Below, in pieces: positions 1-7,625 of a stretch of DNA of 26,519 bases (position 1 is its first letter; each line of letters starts with the position of its first letter). The translations under genes and the position numbers were made by a program. Under the pieces are notes generated by a model that made no database searches, was not told where the DNA came from, and saw only the letters and a list, made by a program, of their open reading frames with translations. This DNA comes from a virus: positions 1-26,519 of the IMG/VR virus record IMGVR_UViG_3300035670_001099. The stretch is one strand, 5' to 3'.

Positions 1-173
1 GGTAATTTCGAACCCCCTTCTATCGCTAGCGTCAGAACTATGCGTCTCGCAGCATTCTCAAGTTTGTCTCACTTTGAGACCCCAAAAATGAAAAAGCCGA
101 CAATTATATGCCAAAAAAAGCTTTCATGCCACTATTTCGCTTAAAACCGCCCTACCTGCCTTAAATTGCGTCT
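1..173. other. Non-coding leader upstream of terminase
   Basis: I see no credible gene here; the only ATG frame of note (from 89) encodes 18 codons. The stretch is A-rich from about 82 to 120 and carries the TCTC/GAGA motifs listed separately. In lambda the cos site lies directly upstream of the small terminase gene, so this is the natural place to look for cos or terminase-binding sites; that is inference from position. A TATATG-like box at 105-110 lacks a correctly spaced -35 element, so I do not call a promoter. The window starts here, so any upstream gene is unseen. Confidence 0.5.
45..80. repeat. Phased TCTC motifs with GAGA inverted partner
   Basis: TCTC occurs at 45-48, 56-59 and 67-70, exactly 11 nt apart, about one helical turn. 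TTGAGA (74-79) is the perfect inverse of TCTCAA (56-61), and GAGAC (76-80) is the inverse of GTCTC (66-70) with a 5-nt loop. Helically phased short repeats just before a Nu1-like gene recall the R sites of cosB, but an operator or chance are alternatives. Confidence 0.35.
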
Positions 174-656
174 ATGACCGTCTGCAACACCAAAGAGCTG
201 GCCGAGGAGCTTGGTATCACGCAGGCTCGCATCAGCCAAATGAAGAGCCAGGGCCGTTTTGACGGTTGCTTCATGGTTGTCCGCAACAAGATCGAATGGG
301 ACAAGGAAGCAGCGGTCAAGGCGTACACCGAAGGCAACCCGCTTGTCTCAACGAGTCCCACGCGTAAGACATCCTCTGAACTTGAGATCCCGACCTTTAA
401 TGAAAGCCGTGCGAAGTCTGAGCATTTCCGTGCCGAACTGGCTCGACTGGACCTCGAAGTCAAAGAAGATCAGCTTGTGGAGGTTTCTCGTGTGCAGCGT
501 GAGGCTTTCACTTCTGCTCGTGCTGTACGTGATGCTTTGGGGAATATTCCTGATCGTGTCAGCAATCAGTTGGCTGCTGAGTCTGACCCGGTCGTCATCC
601 ACCAGACGTTGACCAGCGAGATCCGCAGGGCTTTGGAGACCTTGACCGATGCGTGA
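174..656 (+). CDS. Terminase small subunit (Nu1-like)
   Basis: This is the DNA-recognition subunit of the packaging motor, expected to bind the packaging site and recruit the large subunit. The 160-aa product (lambda Nu1 is 181 aa) opens with a helix-turn-helix at about residues 6-30 (TKELAEELGITQARISQMK), the winged-helix DNA-binding region of Nu1 proteins. The rest is charged and helical (about 70-110, ending in VEVSRVQREAF), as expected for oligomerisation and large-subunit contact. Start: ATG 174 is needed to keep the whole HTH, although no Shine-Dalgarno is visible. The stop overlaps the next gene by 8 nt, and that gene is clearly a gpA-type large subunit, which supports the call. The sequence is too divergent for me to name the nearest relative. 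Confidence 0.85.
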   Translation: MTVCNTKELAEELGITQARISQMKSQGRFDGCFMVVRNKIEWDKEAAVKAYTEGNPLVSTSPTRKTSSELEIPTFNESRAKSEHFRAELARLDLEVKEDQLVEVSRVQREAFTSARAVRDALGNIPDRVSNQLAAESDPVVIHQTLTSEIRRALETLTDA

Positions 657-2562
657 TGGTGCCCTGATCTATAGGCATGCGTTCCGTGACGGCCTGAAGC
701 CTGATCCTGACTTGACCGTGAGTCAGTGGGCTGACATGTACAGGATGCTGTCCAACAAGGCGAGTGCTGAACCCGGCCCCTGGCGCACAGACCGGACGCC
801 GTACCTAAAAGAAATCATGGACTCCATGTCCGCCAGCTCTCCTGTGCAGAAGGTGGTGTTCATGGCTGGTGCGCAGCTTGGCAAGACAGAAGCGATCAAC
901 AACGTTGTTGGGTACATGATTGCCCATGCTCCTGGCCCAGCACTTTTTGTGCAACCTACGATCGAGATGGCTAAAAGATTGAGCAAACAACGTCTTGACT
1001 CTTTGATTCATGAGACACCGTGTCTGGCAGAGAAGGTCGCTCCGGCTCGAAGCCGCGATTCAGGCAACACGATGTTTTCAAAAGAATTTCCAGGCGGAAT
1101 CCTCCTCCTTACCGGGGCGAATTCAGCTACGGGCTTGCGTTCTGCTCCTTGCCGTTGGGTACTTCTTGATGAGGTTGATGCTTTCCCAAATGATGTGGAC
1201 GGCGAGGGAGACCCTTGCGCATTGGCGGAGCGTCGTGCGTCAACGTTCAGCAGGCGGAAGATCATCCTGACGTCAACCCCGACCGTCAAGGATACGAGCC
1301 GCATCGAGGCTGAATATCTCGCATCAGATCAGCGGCGTTATTTCGTCCCCTGTCCGCATTGCGATCACATGCAGTGGCTGCAGTGGAAGAATCTGCAGTG
1401 GCGTGACGGCGACCCCAAGACTGTTGCGTATGTGTGCGAGAGCTGTGGCACGCACATTCAGGAGTATTACAAAAGCGAGATGCTGCGCAAGGGTGAGTGG
1501 CGTGCGATGGCAGATAGTCAAGATCAAAGAACGATTGGATTTCACCTGTCGTCTCTGTACTCGCCACTGGGCTGGAAAAGCTGGGAAGAAATTGTTGGTG
1601 AATTTTTACGTGCGAAGAACGACGCGCCCCTGTTGAAGACGTTCGTTAATACGATCTTGGGCGAGACCTGGGAAGAGGAGACAGGAGCAAAGCTTGGTGC
1701 TGACAGCTTGTCTGAACGAGCTGAGTTTTACCCCGCTGGTGAGCTGCCGAAGGGGGCGGTCATACTCACGGCTGGTGTTGACGTGCAGGACAACCGCGTT
1801 GCCGTTGGGTTGTATGCATGGGGCGCTGGTGAGGAGTGTTGGCTGATTGGGCACACCGAGATTTACGGCGATCCAGCAGGTGAAAAGTTGTGGAGTCAAG
1901 TTGATGACCTCGTATTTAGGGACTATCCACATGCAGATGGCGGAAGAGTCAAGGTGTCTGCTATTGGTTGCGACTCTGGCGGCCACTACACCTCAGAAGT
2001 GTATGCGTATGCTCGAAGCCGCAAGGGCAAAGGTGTTTTTGCGTTGAAGGGTCAATCGGTCAGGAACAAACCGCCAATTGGCAAGCCGTCAAAGGTTGAC
2101 ATCAACTACAAGGGGCAGGTGCTGAAGAATTCGGCCGAGGTGTTTCCTGTTGGCGTTGACACGATCAAGAGCACCCTGTTTGGCCGGATGAAGCACAACG
2201 AGCCAGGCGCAGGATTTATTCACTTCCATGCCGAGGCAGGGCAGGAGTACTTCAAGCAAATCACGTCAGAACGACAGGTTGTGCGCTACGTCAAGGGTTT
2301 CGCCATTCGCGAATGGAAGAAGAAGGCGGGCGATCGCAACGAGGCGCTGGACTGCTTCGTATACAGCTATGCAGCGTTACATTTTCTTTACATGCGCTTC
2401 AACAGGAACACGATATTCGAGCAGTTTCAGCGGACTATTGGCAAGCCATCGAAAGCAGACAATACTGGTGACGTATCGGTGGATAAGCCGATAGAATCCC
2501 CATATCGCCCGCCGCAACGCCGGTTGCAACGACGAAATTCCTCATTCGTGACGAGCTGGTGA
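649..2562 (+). CDS. Terminase large subunit (lambda gpA family)
   Basis: ATPase and nuclease that cuts concatemeric DNA and pumps it into the prohead through the portal. Length is 637 aa against 641 for lambda gpA. The N-terminal ATPase shows a variant Walker A (AGAQLGKT, about 73-80), a Walker B (VLLDEVD, about 171-177) and a TSTPT coupling motif near 209. A Cys-x2-Cys pair (CPHC) and a second one (CESC) form the zinc-ribbon-like insert typical of gpA. The C-terminal nuclease begins at TAGVDVQDNR, whose acidic residues are the expected metal ligands. A GGAG at 635-638 precedes ATG 649. The gene overlaps both neighbours. gpA-type terminases usually go with cos packaging, so cohesive ends are expected for this phage. 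Confidence 0.96.
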   Translation: MRDGALIYRHAFRDGLKPDPDLTVSQWADMYRMLSNKASAEPGPWRTDRTPYLKEIMDSMSASSPVQKVVFMAGAQLGKTEAINNVVGYMIAHAPGPALFVQPTIEMAKRLSKQRLDSLIHETPCLAEKVAPARSRDSGNTMFSKEFPGGILLLTGANSATGLRSAPCRWVLLDEVDAFPNDVDGEGDPCALAERRASTFSRRKIILTSTPTVKDTSRIEAEYLASDQRRYFVPCPHCDHMQWLQWKNLQWRDGDPKTVAYVCESCGTHIQEYYKSEMLRKGEWRAMADSQDQRTIGFHLSSLYSPLGWKSWEEIVGEFLRAKNDAPLLKTFVNTILGETWEEETGAKLGADSLSERAEFYPAGELPKGAVILTAGVDVQDNRVAVGLYAWGAGEECWLIGHTEIYGDPAGEKLWSQVDDLVFRDYPHADGGRVKVSAIGCDSGGHYTSEVYAYARSRKGKGVFALKGQSVRNKPPIGKPSKVDINYKGQVLKNSAEVFPVGVDTIKSTLFGRMKHNEPGAGFIHFHAEAGQEYFKQITSERQVVRYVKGFAIREWKKKAGDRNEALDCFVYSYAALHFLYMRFNRNTIFEQFQRTIGKPSKADNTGDVSVDKPIESPYRPPQRRLQRRNSSFVTSW

Positions 2563-3137
2563 GCATCCTTGTCCCAAATCTGATTTACGCGGGCGACACA
2601 GTTGTGTTTGACGTGCCTGCGTTCAAAGACGCAATCGGCACGAACATCGACAGTGGCACCTTCACCCTCACGTGGTACGCACGGACGAATACTGCAAATG
2701 AAGGCGCGACTGTTGTTGGCACTACTGAGGGCACTGGCTGGCGCATAACGATCCCTGCGGCCACGACAACAGGCTTTGATGCAGGCTTGTGGACCTGGCA
2801 GGCAATTGCGACCTACAGCACACAGCAATACACGGCAGGGCGTGGTCAGTTCACTGTCAAGGCGTCAGCCAAATATGCAGGCTCACCCGGCGCATTTGAC
2901 GATCGGTCTCGCGCTGAGATTGACCTGTCTTACGTTGAGACAGCAATACGCACGCTGGCCCAGGGTGGCATGGTGCAGGAGTATCAGATTGGTGGGCGTA
3001 GCCTGAGGCGTTACAAAATGGCTGAGCTGCTTCAACTTCGTGATGACCTCAAGAGCGAAATTGCGATGGAGCGCAAAGCTGAAAAAATACGTCAGGGCCT
3101 TGGTAACCCTGGCCTCGCCAAAGTGAGGTTCAAGTAA
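2559..3137 (+). CDS. Head-tail connector: beta domain plus gpW-like domain
   Basis: Starts with GTG at 2559, overlapping the terminase stop (GTGA). The 192-aa product has two parts. Residues 1 to about 105 are beta-rich (AGDTVVFDVPAF, then FTLTWYARTN, WRITIPAATT and GLWTWQAIATY) and look like an Ig/jelly-roll domain. Residues about 118-192 resemble lambda gpW, the 68-aa head-tail joining protein: DRSRAEIDLSYVETAIRTLA, the YQIGGRSLRRYKMAELLQLR core and a helix with ExxxE, ending in VRF. gpW acts after packaging, binding under the portal and opening the site for the next connector. In lambda W lies between A and B, exactly this position. The N-terminal domain is absent from lambda gpW; I infer that it is an exposed or portal-contacting decoration. 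Confidence 0.75.
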   Translation: MSILVPNLIYAGDTVVFDVPAFKDAIGTNIDSGTFTLTWYARTNTANEGATVVGTTEGTGWRITIPAATTTGFDAGLWTWQAIATYSTQQYTAGRGQFTVKASAKYAGSPGAFDDRSRAEIDLSYVETAIRTLAQGGMVQEYQIGGRSLRRYKMAELLQLRDDLKSEIAMERKAEKIRQGLGNPGLAKVRFK

Positions 3138-4696
3138 TGGCAATCTTCGGTATCGGGCGTACCCACGCGTTGCGTCAGCAACTTGAAGAAGCGCAACAGA
3201 AGAATGCTTACTTCAAGCGTGCTTATGCCGCTGCGCAGAACAACAGGCTGACATCTGACTGGATCAGTCAAGCCACTTCTGCTGACAGCGAGATCAGAGG
3301 CAGTATCAGGATGCTGCGCAATCGCGCTCGGCAACTGGTGCGTGATTCGGATTTTGCCAAGGCTGCCCTGAGAGCTGTACGCAATAACGTCGTCGGCACT
3401 GGCATCAGGATGCAAGCCCAGGTGCGCATGCAGCGTGGTGGTCGCCTGGCTGATGACATTAATCGCCGCATCGAGGAAGAGTGGGATCGCTGGACTTCCG
3501 CAAAGCGCTGTCACACGGCTGGCAAGCTGAGCTGGTACGACATTCAACGCCTCTGCATCACGTCGATGCTTGAGTCTGGCGAGGTGTTTGTGCGCCTTGT
3601 CCGTCAACCGTTTGGCAATAGCCGCGTCCCACTGGGCATCGAGATTATTGAATCTGATCTGCTCGACGACGACTACAACGCCATTGAAAAGAATGGCAAC
3701 GAAGTGCGGATGGGCATTGAAATTGACAGGTGGGGCAGGCCCGTTGCGTATCACTTCTTTGACTATCACCCAGGCGACTATCAGTTCTCATACGCCCAGA
3801 AGGCTGCCAAACGTCGCATTAGGATCCCCGCTGATGACGTCCTTCACCTGTACCTGATCGAGCGCCCAGGGCAGACACGTGGAGTCAGTGCATTTGCATC
3901 AGCGATCATGCGCCTGCGCAACCTGAGCGGGTACGAGGAAGCTGAAATTGTTGCAGCACGTGCCAGCTCGTCGATGATGGCGTTTGTCAAGACCCCTGAT
4001 CAGGAGCTTTTTGAGGATGGCACCTTTGACCAAGACTCAGTGCTCGATTTCTCACCCGGAAGCATTAGGCGTTTGGCCCCAGGGGAAGAAATGCAATTCT
4101 TTACGCCCAATCGGCCGGATGATGCGTTTACTCCTTTTGTGCAGCAAATGCTGCGAGCTGTCGCTGCTGGGGTTGGTTGTAGTTACACGCAAGTCTCAAG
4201 CGATTTCTCTCAAAGCAACTACAGCTCTTCACGACTGGAATTGCTCGAAACAAGAACTCATTACAAAACACTTCAGCAGTACGTGATCGAATCACTGTGC
4301 GAAGAGGTGTACGAGCGCTGGCTTGAAATGGCCGTCATGGCTGGCGTTCTGGATCTGCCGAACTACGACAGCAACCCTGATCGCTACGAAGAAGCCAAGT
4401 GGATTGCTCCTGCTGCACAGTTTGTTGACCCGCAAAAAGAAGCTGCTGCGTACAAGGACCTGATCCGTAGTGGTGTCATGACACTGTCACAAGTGATCGC
4501 GCTGCATGGCGGTGACTTCGAGGATCAGATGCGTCAACGGCAGCATGAACTGGCAGTCGCTGATGAGCTTGGCATTGTGCTCGACACCGATCCCTCTCAG
4601 GTCTCAAACAACGGCGTTTCGCAGCCTGTTCCTGTTCCTCCTACCGAACATCCGGTAGAACATGAGGAAGAACCTGAACTTGAGGGCATTGACTGA
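3137..4696 (+). CDS. Portal protein (lambda gpB family)
   Basis: Forms the dodecameric ring at one capsid vertex through which DNA enters and to which the tail joins. The 519-aa product (lambda gpB 533) shows the family's N-terminal helix with SAD.EIRGSIRMLRNRARQL (about 47-66), the RNNVVGTGIRMQAQ segment, GEVFVRLVR, IEIIESDLLDD and the QTRGVSAFASAIMRLRNL clip/wing region. The end is Pro/Glu-rich (PVPPTEHPVEHEEEPE) and likely disordered. ATG 3137 overlaps the previous stop (TAATG), with GAGG at 3125-3128. Lambda gpB is trimmed at its N-terminus during maturation; here the protease is encoded just downstream, so processing is possible but not shown. Confidence 0.95.
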   Translation: MAIFGIGRTHALRQQLEEAQQKNAYFKRAYAAAQNNRLTSDWISQATSADSEIRGSIRMLRNRARQLVRDSDFAKAALRAVRNNVVGTGIRMQAQVRMQRGGRLADDINRRIEEEWDRWTSAKRCHTAGKLSWYDIQRLCITSMLESGEVFVRLVRQPFGNSRVPLGIEIIESDLLDDDYNAIEKNGNEVRMGIEIDRWGRPVAYHFFDYHPGDYQFSYAQKAAKRRIRIPADDVLHLYLIERPGQTRGVSAFASAIMRLRNLSGYEEAEIVAARASSSMMAFVKTPDQELFEDGTFDQDSVLDFSPGSIRRLAPGEEMQFFTPNRPDDAFTPFVQQMLRAVAAGVGCSYTQVSSDFSQSNYSSSRLELLETRTHYKTLQQYVIESLCEEVYERWLEMAVMAGVLDLPNYDSNPDRYEEAKWIAPAAQFVDPQKEAAAYKDLIRSGVMTLSQVIALHGGDFEDQMRQRQHELAVADELGIVLDTDPSQVSNNGVSQPVPVPPTEHPVEHEEEPELEGID

Positions 4697-7350
4697 TGGC
4701 CAAGGTTGGTGACAAGACGATTGACCTGATGCCAACTGAAGGCATGAAGGCTGAAGCGCGTCGTTATCGCGCATGGAAAAAAGAAGGACGCCCCGGTGGT
4801 ACAGATGATGCCGCAACACGTGCAGGGCAGATTCTGTCAGGTGACGAGCTGAGTCCTGACACTGTCATCACGATGTCGGCCTGGTTTGCGCGGCATGAAG
4901 TTGACAAGCAAGGCAAAGGGTTTCGCCCTGATAGCAGTGACTATCCCTCACCAGGTCGCGTAGCATGGGCGGCATGGGGTGGCGATTCAGGGCAAACCTG
5001 GAGCAACATGAAATCCAAAGCCATCAAAAAAGCAAAGGAGCGTGCCATGGAACCGATCGTTGACGGTCGTCCTTACCCAAATGAGCATGCTGCTCGTCTA
5101 ACCGATCCTGATCAATACGATCGCATCCGCCGTGTCAATGATGAATTTGGCGCTGGCATCGACGCGATCTACGGCATCAAAGATGAAACTACTGAACTGC
5201 AAGCGATTCGTTTTGACGCTGATCGTTTTACGCCCGCTGAAGCCCGTGAATGGTTAAGCGATCACGATTACAGCCCAATCGAGTTCGAGGAAGCCACTGG
5301 CGAACGCAGCCAAGAACGCGCTGCTCCCGATGCAGTTAAAGTTGGCGATTTCGTGGAATGGGATTCAAGTGGTGGCACCGCACGCGGCAAGGTGGAGCAT
5401 GTAATGCGTGAAGGTGTACTTGGTGTTCCAGATTCTTCGTTTAGTATTAATGCATCTGAAGAAGATCCCGCTGCATTGATTCGCGTGTACCGCAAAAACG
5501 ACGACGGTGACTACAAAGAGACCGAAACACTGGTCGGTCACAAGTTCTCTGAGCTGCGCAAAATTTCTGCACTGCGTTTCTTTGAAGGCGAAACACTGAA
5601 GCGTTCACTCGCGACTGAATTCCGCTCTGAAGGTGAAGAGCGCACGCTTGAGTTTCCCTTTGCCAGCGAGGCTCCTGTCGAGCGTTACTACGGCATGGAA
5701 GTGCTGTCGATGGATGATAAGTCGATGGATCTTCGCCGCCTGAACGATGGTGCGCCGCTGTTGTATCAGCATGATCCTGACAAGATCGTTGGCGTTGTAC
5801 AGAAGGCGTACATCAAAAACAAGCGTGCATATGCACGAGTGAAGATCGCCAACAACGAGCTTGGCCGTGAAATGCAAGATCTCATCAAGGACGGAATCAT
5901 CCGTAACGTCAGCTTCGGTTACAAGATCAATTCCATGGAAACCGATGAGTCCACATCCCCAGTGACTTATCGGGCAACCAGCTATGAGCCATTTGAGATT
6001 AGTCTGGTTACCGTGCCTGCTGACAATTCAGTGGGCATAGGACGCGCTTTCTCCCATAATGAGAGCGTCGAGACGGCCTCAGCCGTTAAACAAACTACAA
6101 ACGGAGTTACAACCGTGGATCAACCCCTCAATCTTGAGGCCATCCGCGCTGAGGCCGCTCAGGCCAAGGCTAAGGAAGTGGCCGACATGATCGCCCTTGG
6201 TCAACGCACCAAGAACATTGAAATGGCTCAAGAGTTTATCGCAAACTCCCGTAGCCTTGACGAGCTGCGCTCTGCCCTTCTGGAGAAGATGGGTGTTCAA
6301 GAGAAGCCTGTGAATCCTAAGGACGCCGAAATCGGCATGTCTGACAAGGAGCGCCGCAACTTCTCCTTCATCCGTGCCATCAACGCTCTGGCCCATCCCA
6401 ACAGCCAGGAAGCCCAAAAGGCTGCTGGTTTTGAAATGGAAGTCAGCCGTGCTGCTCAAGAGAAGAGTGGCAAGGAAGCTCGTGGCATCCTGATCCCTGC
6501 CGATGTGCTGGGTTATGGCCGCCGTGACCTGACCGTTGGGTCGGCTTCGGGTGGTGGTGATCTGGTTGCCACTGATCTGATGAGCGACAGCTTCATCGAC
6601 CTGCTGCGCAAAGCTCTGGTGCTGCAAAGCGCTGGTGCGACCATCATGACCGGTCTGCAAGGCATGGTTGCTCTGCCCCGTCAATCGGGTGGCGCCACTG
6701 TGTATCACGTTGCTGAGTCGGGTTCGATCAATGAATCCCAGCTCAGCGTTGATCAGGTGACGATGCAGCCCCGCACCATTGGTGCTCTGACTGATTACAG
6801 CCGCCGTCTGCTTCTGCAGTCCAGCATTGACATCGAGAACCTCGTTCGTCGTGACCTGGCTCAGCAGATTGCTATCGAGGTTGAGAATCAGGCCATCAAC
6901 GGTACCGGCACTGGTTCTTACCCGCTGGGCTTCCTCAACGTGACCGGCATCAACACCGAGTCCGGTTACACCACGTTCGCTGATTATGTGAACGCTGAGG
7001 CCGCTCTGAGCACCGACAACGCCCTGTTGGGCACTCTCGGTTACATGATGAATTCCTCCCTGCGTGGAACTCTGAAGACCACCGAGAAGTCGGCTACCGG
7101 CACCAACGCCAACTTCATCTACGAAGCCAACAACACCATCAACGGTTACTCGGCTTACGTGTCGAACTCCATGCCGAACAACACTGCGGTGTTCGCTAAC
7201 TTCAGCGACATCCTGATCGGTTTCTGGAGTGGCCTGGACATCATGGTTGATCCTTACACCGGCTCTGCTTCTGGCACGGTCCGTGTGGTGGCCATGCAGG
7301 ACTACGACGTGGCTATCCGCCACCCTGAGTCGATCTGCAAGCTGTCCTGA
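4696..7350 (+). CDS. Prohead protease-scaffold-major capsid fusion protein
   Basis: An 884-aa head protein made of several parts. Residues 1-118: a conserved region of unknown function (LMPTEGMKAEARR, LSPDTV, ARHEVD, PSPGRVAWAAWGGD). About 165-202: an FTPAEAREWLSDH segment often found with phage proteases. About 213-290: VKVGDFVEWDSSGGTARGKV to VGHKFSELRKI, resembling the Tudor-like DUF2945 domain. About 305-450: HK97-family prohead protease with likely catalytic His359 (LLYQHDPDK), Ser406 (RNVSFGYK) and Glu434 (EPFEISLV). About 474-595: helical scaffold/delta region. About 595-884: HK97-fold major capsid protein (VALPRQSGG, NPLGF-like YPLGFLN, DYDVAIRHPE). The protease presumably cuts the chain during maturation. 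ATG 4696 overlaps the portal stop and has GAGGG at 4682-4686. An in-frame internal start at 6115 is annotated separately. Confidence 0.93.
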   Translation: MAKVGDKTIDLMPTEGMKAEARRYRAWKKEGRPGGTDDAATRAGQILSGDELSPDTVITMSAWFARHEVDKQGKGFRPDSSDYPSPGRVAWAAWGGDSGQTWSNMKSKAIKKAKERAMEPIVDGRPYPNEHAARLTDPDQYDRIRRVNDEFGAGIDAIYGIKDETTELQAIRFDADRFTPAEAREWLSDHDYSPIEFEEATGERSQERAAPDAVKVGDFVEWDSSGGTARGKVEHVMREGVLGVPDSSFSINASEEDPAALIRVYRKNDDGDYKETETLVGHKFSELRKISALRFFEGETLKRSLATEFRSEGEERTLEFPFASEAPVERYYGMEVLSMDDKSMDLRRLNDGAPLLYQHDPDKIVGVVQKAYIKNKRAYARVKIANNELGREMQDLIKDGIIRNVSFGYKINSMETDESTSPVTYRATSYEPFEISLVTVPADNSVGIGRAFSHNESVETASAVKQTTNGVTTVDQPLNLEAIRAEAAQAKAKEVADMIALGQRTKNIEMAQEFIANSRSLDELRSALLEKMGVQEKPVNPKDAEIGMSDKERRNFSFIRAINALAHPNSQEAQKAAGFEMEVSRAAQEKSGKEARGILIPADVLGYGRRDLTVGSASGGGDLVATDLMSDSFIDLLRKALVLQSAGATIMTGLQGMVALPRQSGGATVYHVAESGSINESQLSVDQVTMQPRTIGALTDYSRRLLLQSSIDIENLVRRDLAQQIAIEVENQAINGTGTGSYPLGFLNVTGINTESGYTTFADYVNAEAALSTDNALLGTLGYMMNSSLRGTLKTTEKSATGTNANFIYEANNTINGYSAYVSNSMPNNTAVFANFSDILIGFWSGLDIMVDPYTGSASGTVRVVAMQDYDVAIRHPESICKLS
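6103..6117 (+). promoter_or_regulatory. Internal ribosome-binding site and GTG start for capsid
   Basis: GGAG at 6103-6106 is followed after 8 nt by GTG at 6115-6117, in frame with the 884-codon gene (codon 474). The site falls exactly between the end of the protease domain (VTVPADNSVGIGRA plus a short linker) and the start of the helical scaffold domain (VDQPLNLEAIRAEAA). The same GGAG plus 8 nt arrangement precedes the separate shell-protein gene at 7573. Seen in the sequence; function is inferred. Confidence 0.65.
6115..7350 (+). CDS. Major capsid protein with delta domain (internal-start product)
   Basis: Predicted 411-aa product translated from the internal GTG at 6115, in the same frame as the 884-aa fusion. 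Its size and layout match a stand-alone HK97 gp5-type precursor (385 aa in HK97): a charged helical delta/scaffold segment (about residues 1-120, AEAAQAKAKEVADMIALGQR) and then the HK97-fold capsid domain. Cleavage would be expected near the GRRDLTVGSASGGG linker (about 130-145), by analogy with HK97. Codons from here on strongly favour C-ending Phe, Asn, Ile and Tyr and CTG/GGT/CGT, unlike the portal or tape-measure genes, as expected for the most abundant virion protein. If only the full fusion were made, protease and capsid would be equimolar, which is unusual. Separate synthesis is inferred, not shown. Confidence 0.6.
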   Translation: MDQPLNLEAIRAEAAQAKAKEVADMIALGQRTKNIEMAQEFIANSRSLDELRSALLEKMGVQEKPVNPKDAEIGMSDKERRNFSFIRAINALAHPNSQEAQKAAGFEMEVSRAAQEKSGKEARGILIPADVLGYGRRDLTVGSASGGGDLVATDLMSDSFIDLLRKALVLQSAGATIMTGLQGMVALPRQSGGATVYHVAESGSINESQLSVDQVTMQPRTIGALTDYSRRLLLQSSIDIENLVRRDLAQQIAIEVENQAINGTGTGSYPLGFLNVTGINTESGYTTFADYVNAEAALSTDNALLGTLGYMMNSSLRGTLKTTEKSATGTNANFIYEANNTINGYSAYVSNSMPNNTAVFANFSDILIGFWSGLDIMVDPYTGSASGTVRVVAMQDYDVAIRHPESICKLS

Positions 7351-7367
7351 TGATTGTGGAGCGGGTA

Positions 7368-7625
7368 ATGCGCATTCAGATGTTGCGAAACACCATCGTT
7401 GATCTCAAAGAGGTGAAGGCTGGTGATTTCGTTGAAACTGATCACAAATCAGCTTTGCTGTTGATCGGCATCCAGAAGGCCATTCCCGCTCCCATCGTCG
7501 AGGAAGTTATTACGGCTGACGAGCAGCCAATCCCTGTTCCAAGCAAACCCACTCCCAAACGGAGAAAGACCAATGATCCACAACCTGGGGTCGAAGACCT
7601 ACATCGCGAGCCTGCTGGCCGCTGA
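7368..7625 (+). CDS. Small head-region protein, unknown function
   Basis: An 85-aa protein starting MRIQMLRNTIVDLKEVKAGD, with a beta-rich N-terminal half (VKAGDFVETDHKSALLLIGI) and a Pro/Lys-rich tail (PVPSKPTPKRRK). I chose ATG 7368 because GGAG at 7358-7361 lies 6 nt upstream; ATG 7350, which overlaps the capsid stop, would add 6 residues. Short proteins of this pattern, with a first strand followed by AGD/AGE and a residue run ending LLIGxxKA, commonly follow phage capsid genes, but I know no function for them. Its 3' end overlaps the next gene by 53 nt. A head-completion or assembly role is inferred from position only. Confidence 0.7.
   Translation: MRIQMLRNTIVDLKEVKAGDFVETDHKSALLLIGIQKAIPAPIVEEVITADEQPIPVPSKPTPKRRKTNDPQPGVEDLHREPAGR
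7561..7575 (+). promoter_or_regulatory. Ribosome-binding site of the decoration-like gene
   Basis: GGAG at 7561-7564 with an 8-nt spacer to ATG 7573. It lies inside the preceding gene and fixes the start of the 129-aa protein, which begins 53 nt before its neighbour ends. Confidence 0.7.

Noticed and set aside
74-110. sigma70-like promoter (TTGAGA ... TATATG)
   Set aside because: The spacing between the two boxes is about 25 nt, too long for a functional sigma70 promoter; no better pair was seen.
3092-3769. 225-codon - strand frame in the portal gene
   Set aside because: Antisense to a clear gpB portal, no motif and no ribosome-binding site; a by-product of codon use.
6079-7323. 414-codon reading frame on the - strand across the capsid region
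   Set aside because: It is the antisense shadow of a strongly codon-biased capsid gene; the protein is Val/His/Gly-rich with no recognisable domain, and the + strand product is certain.
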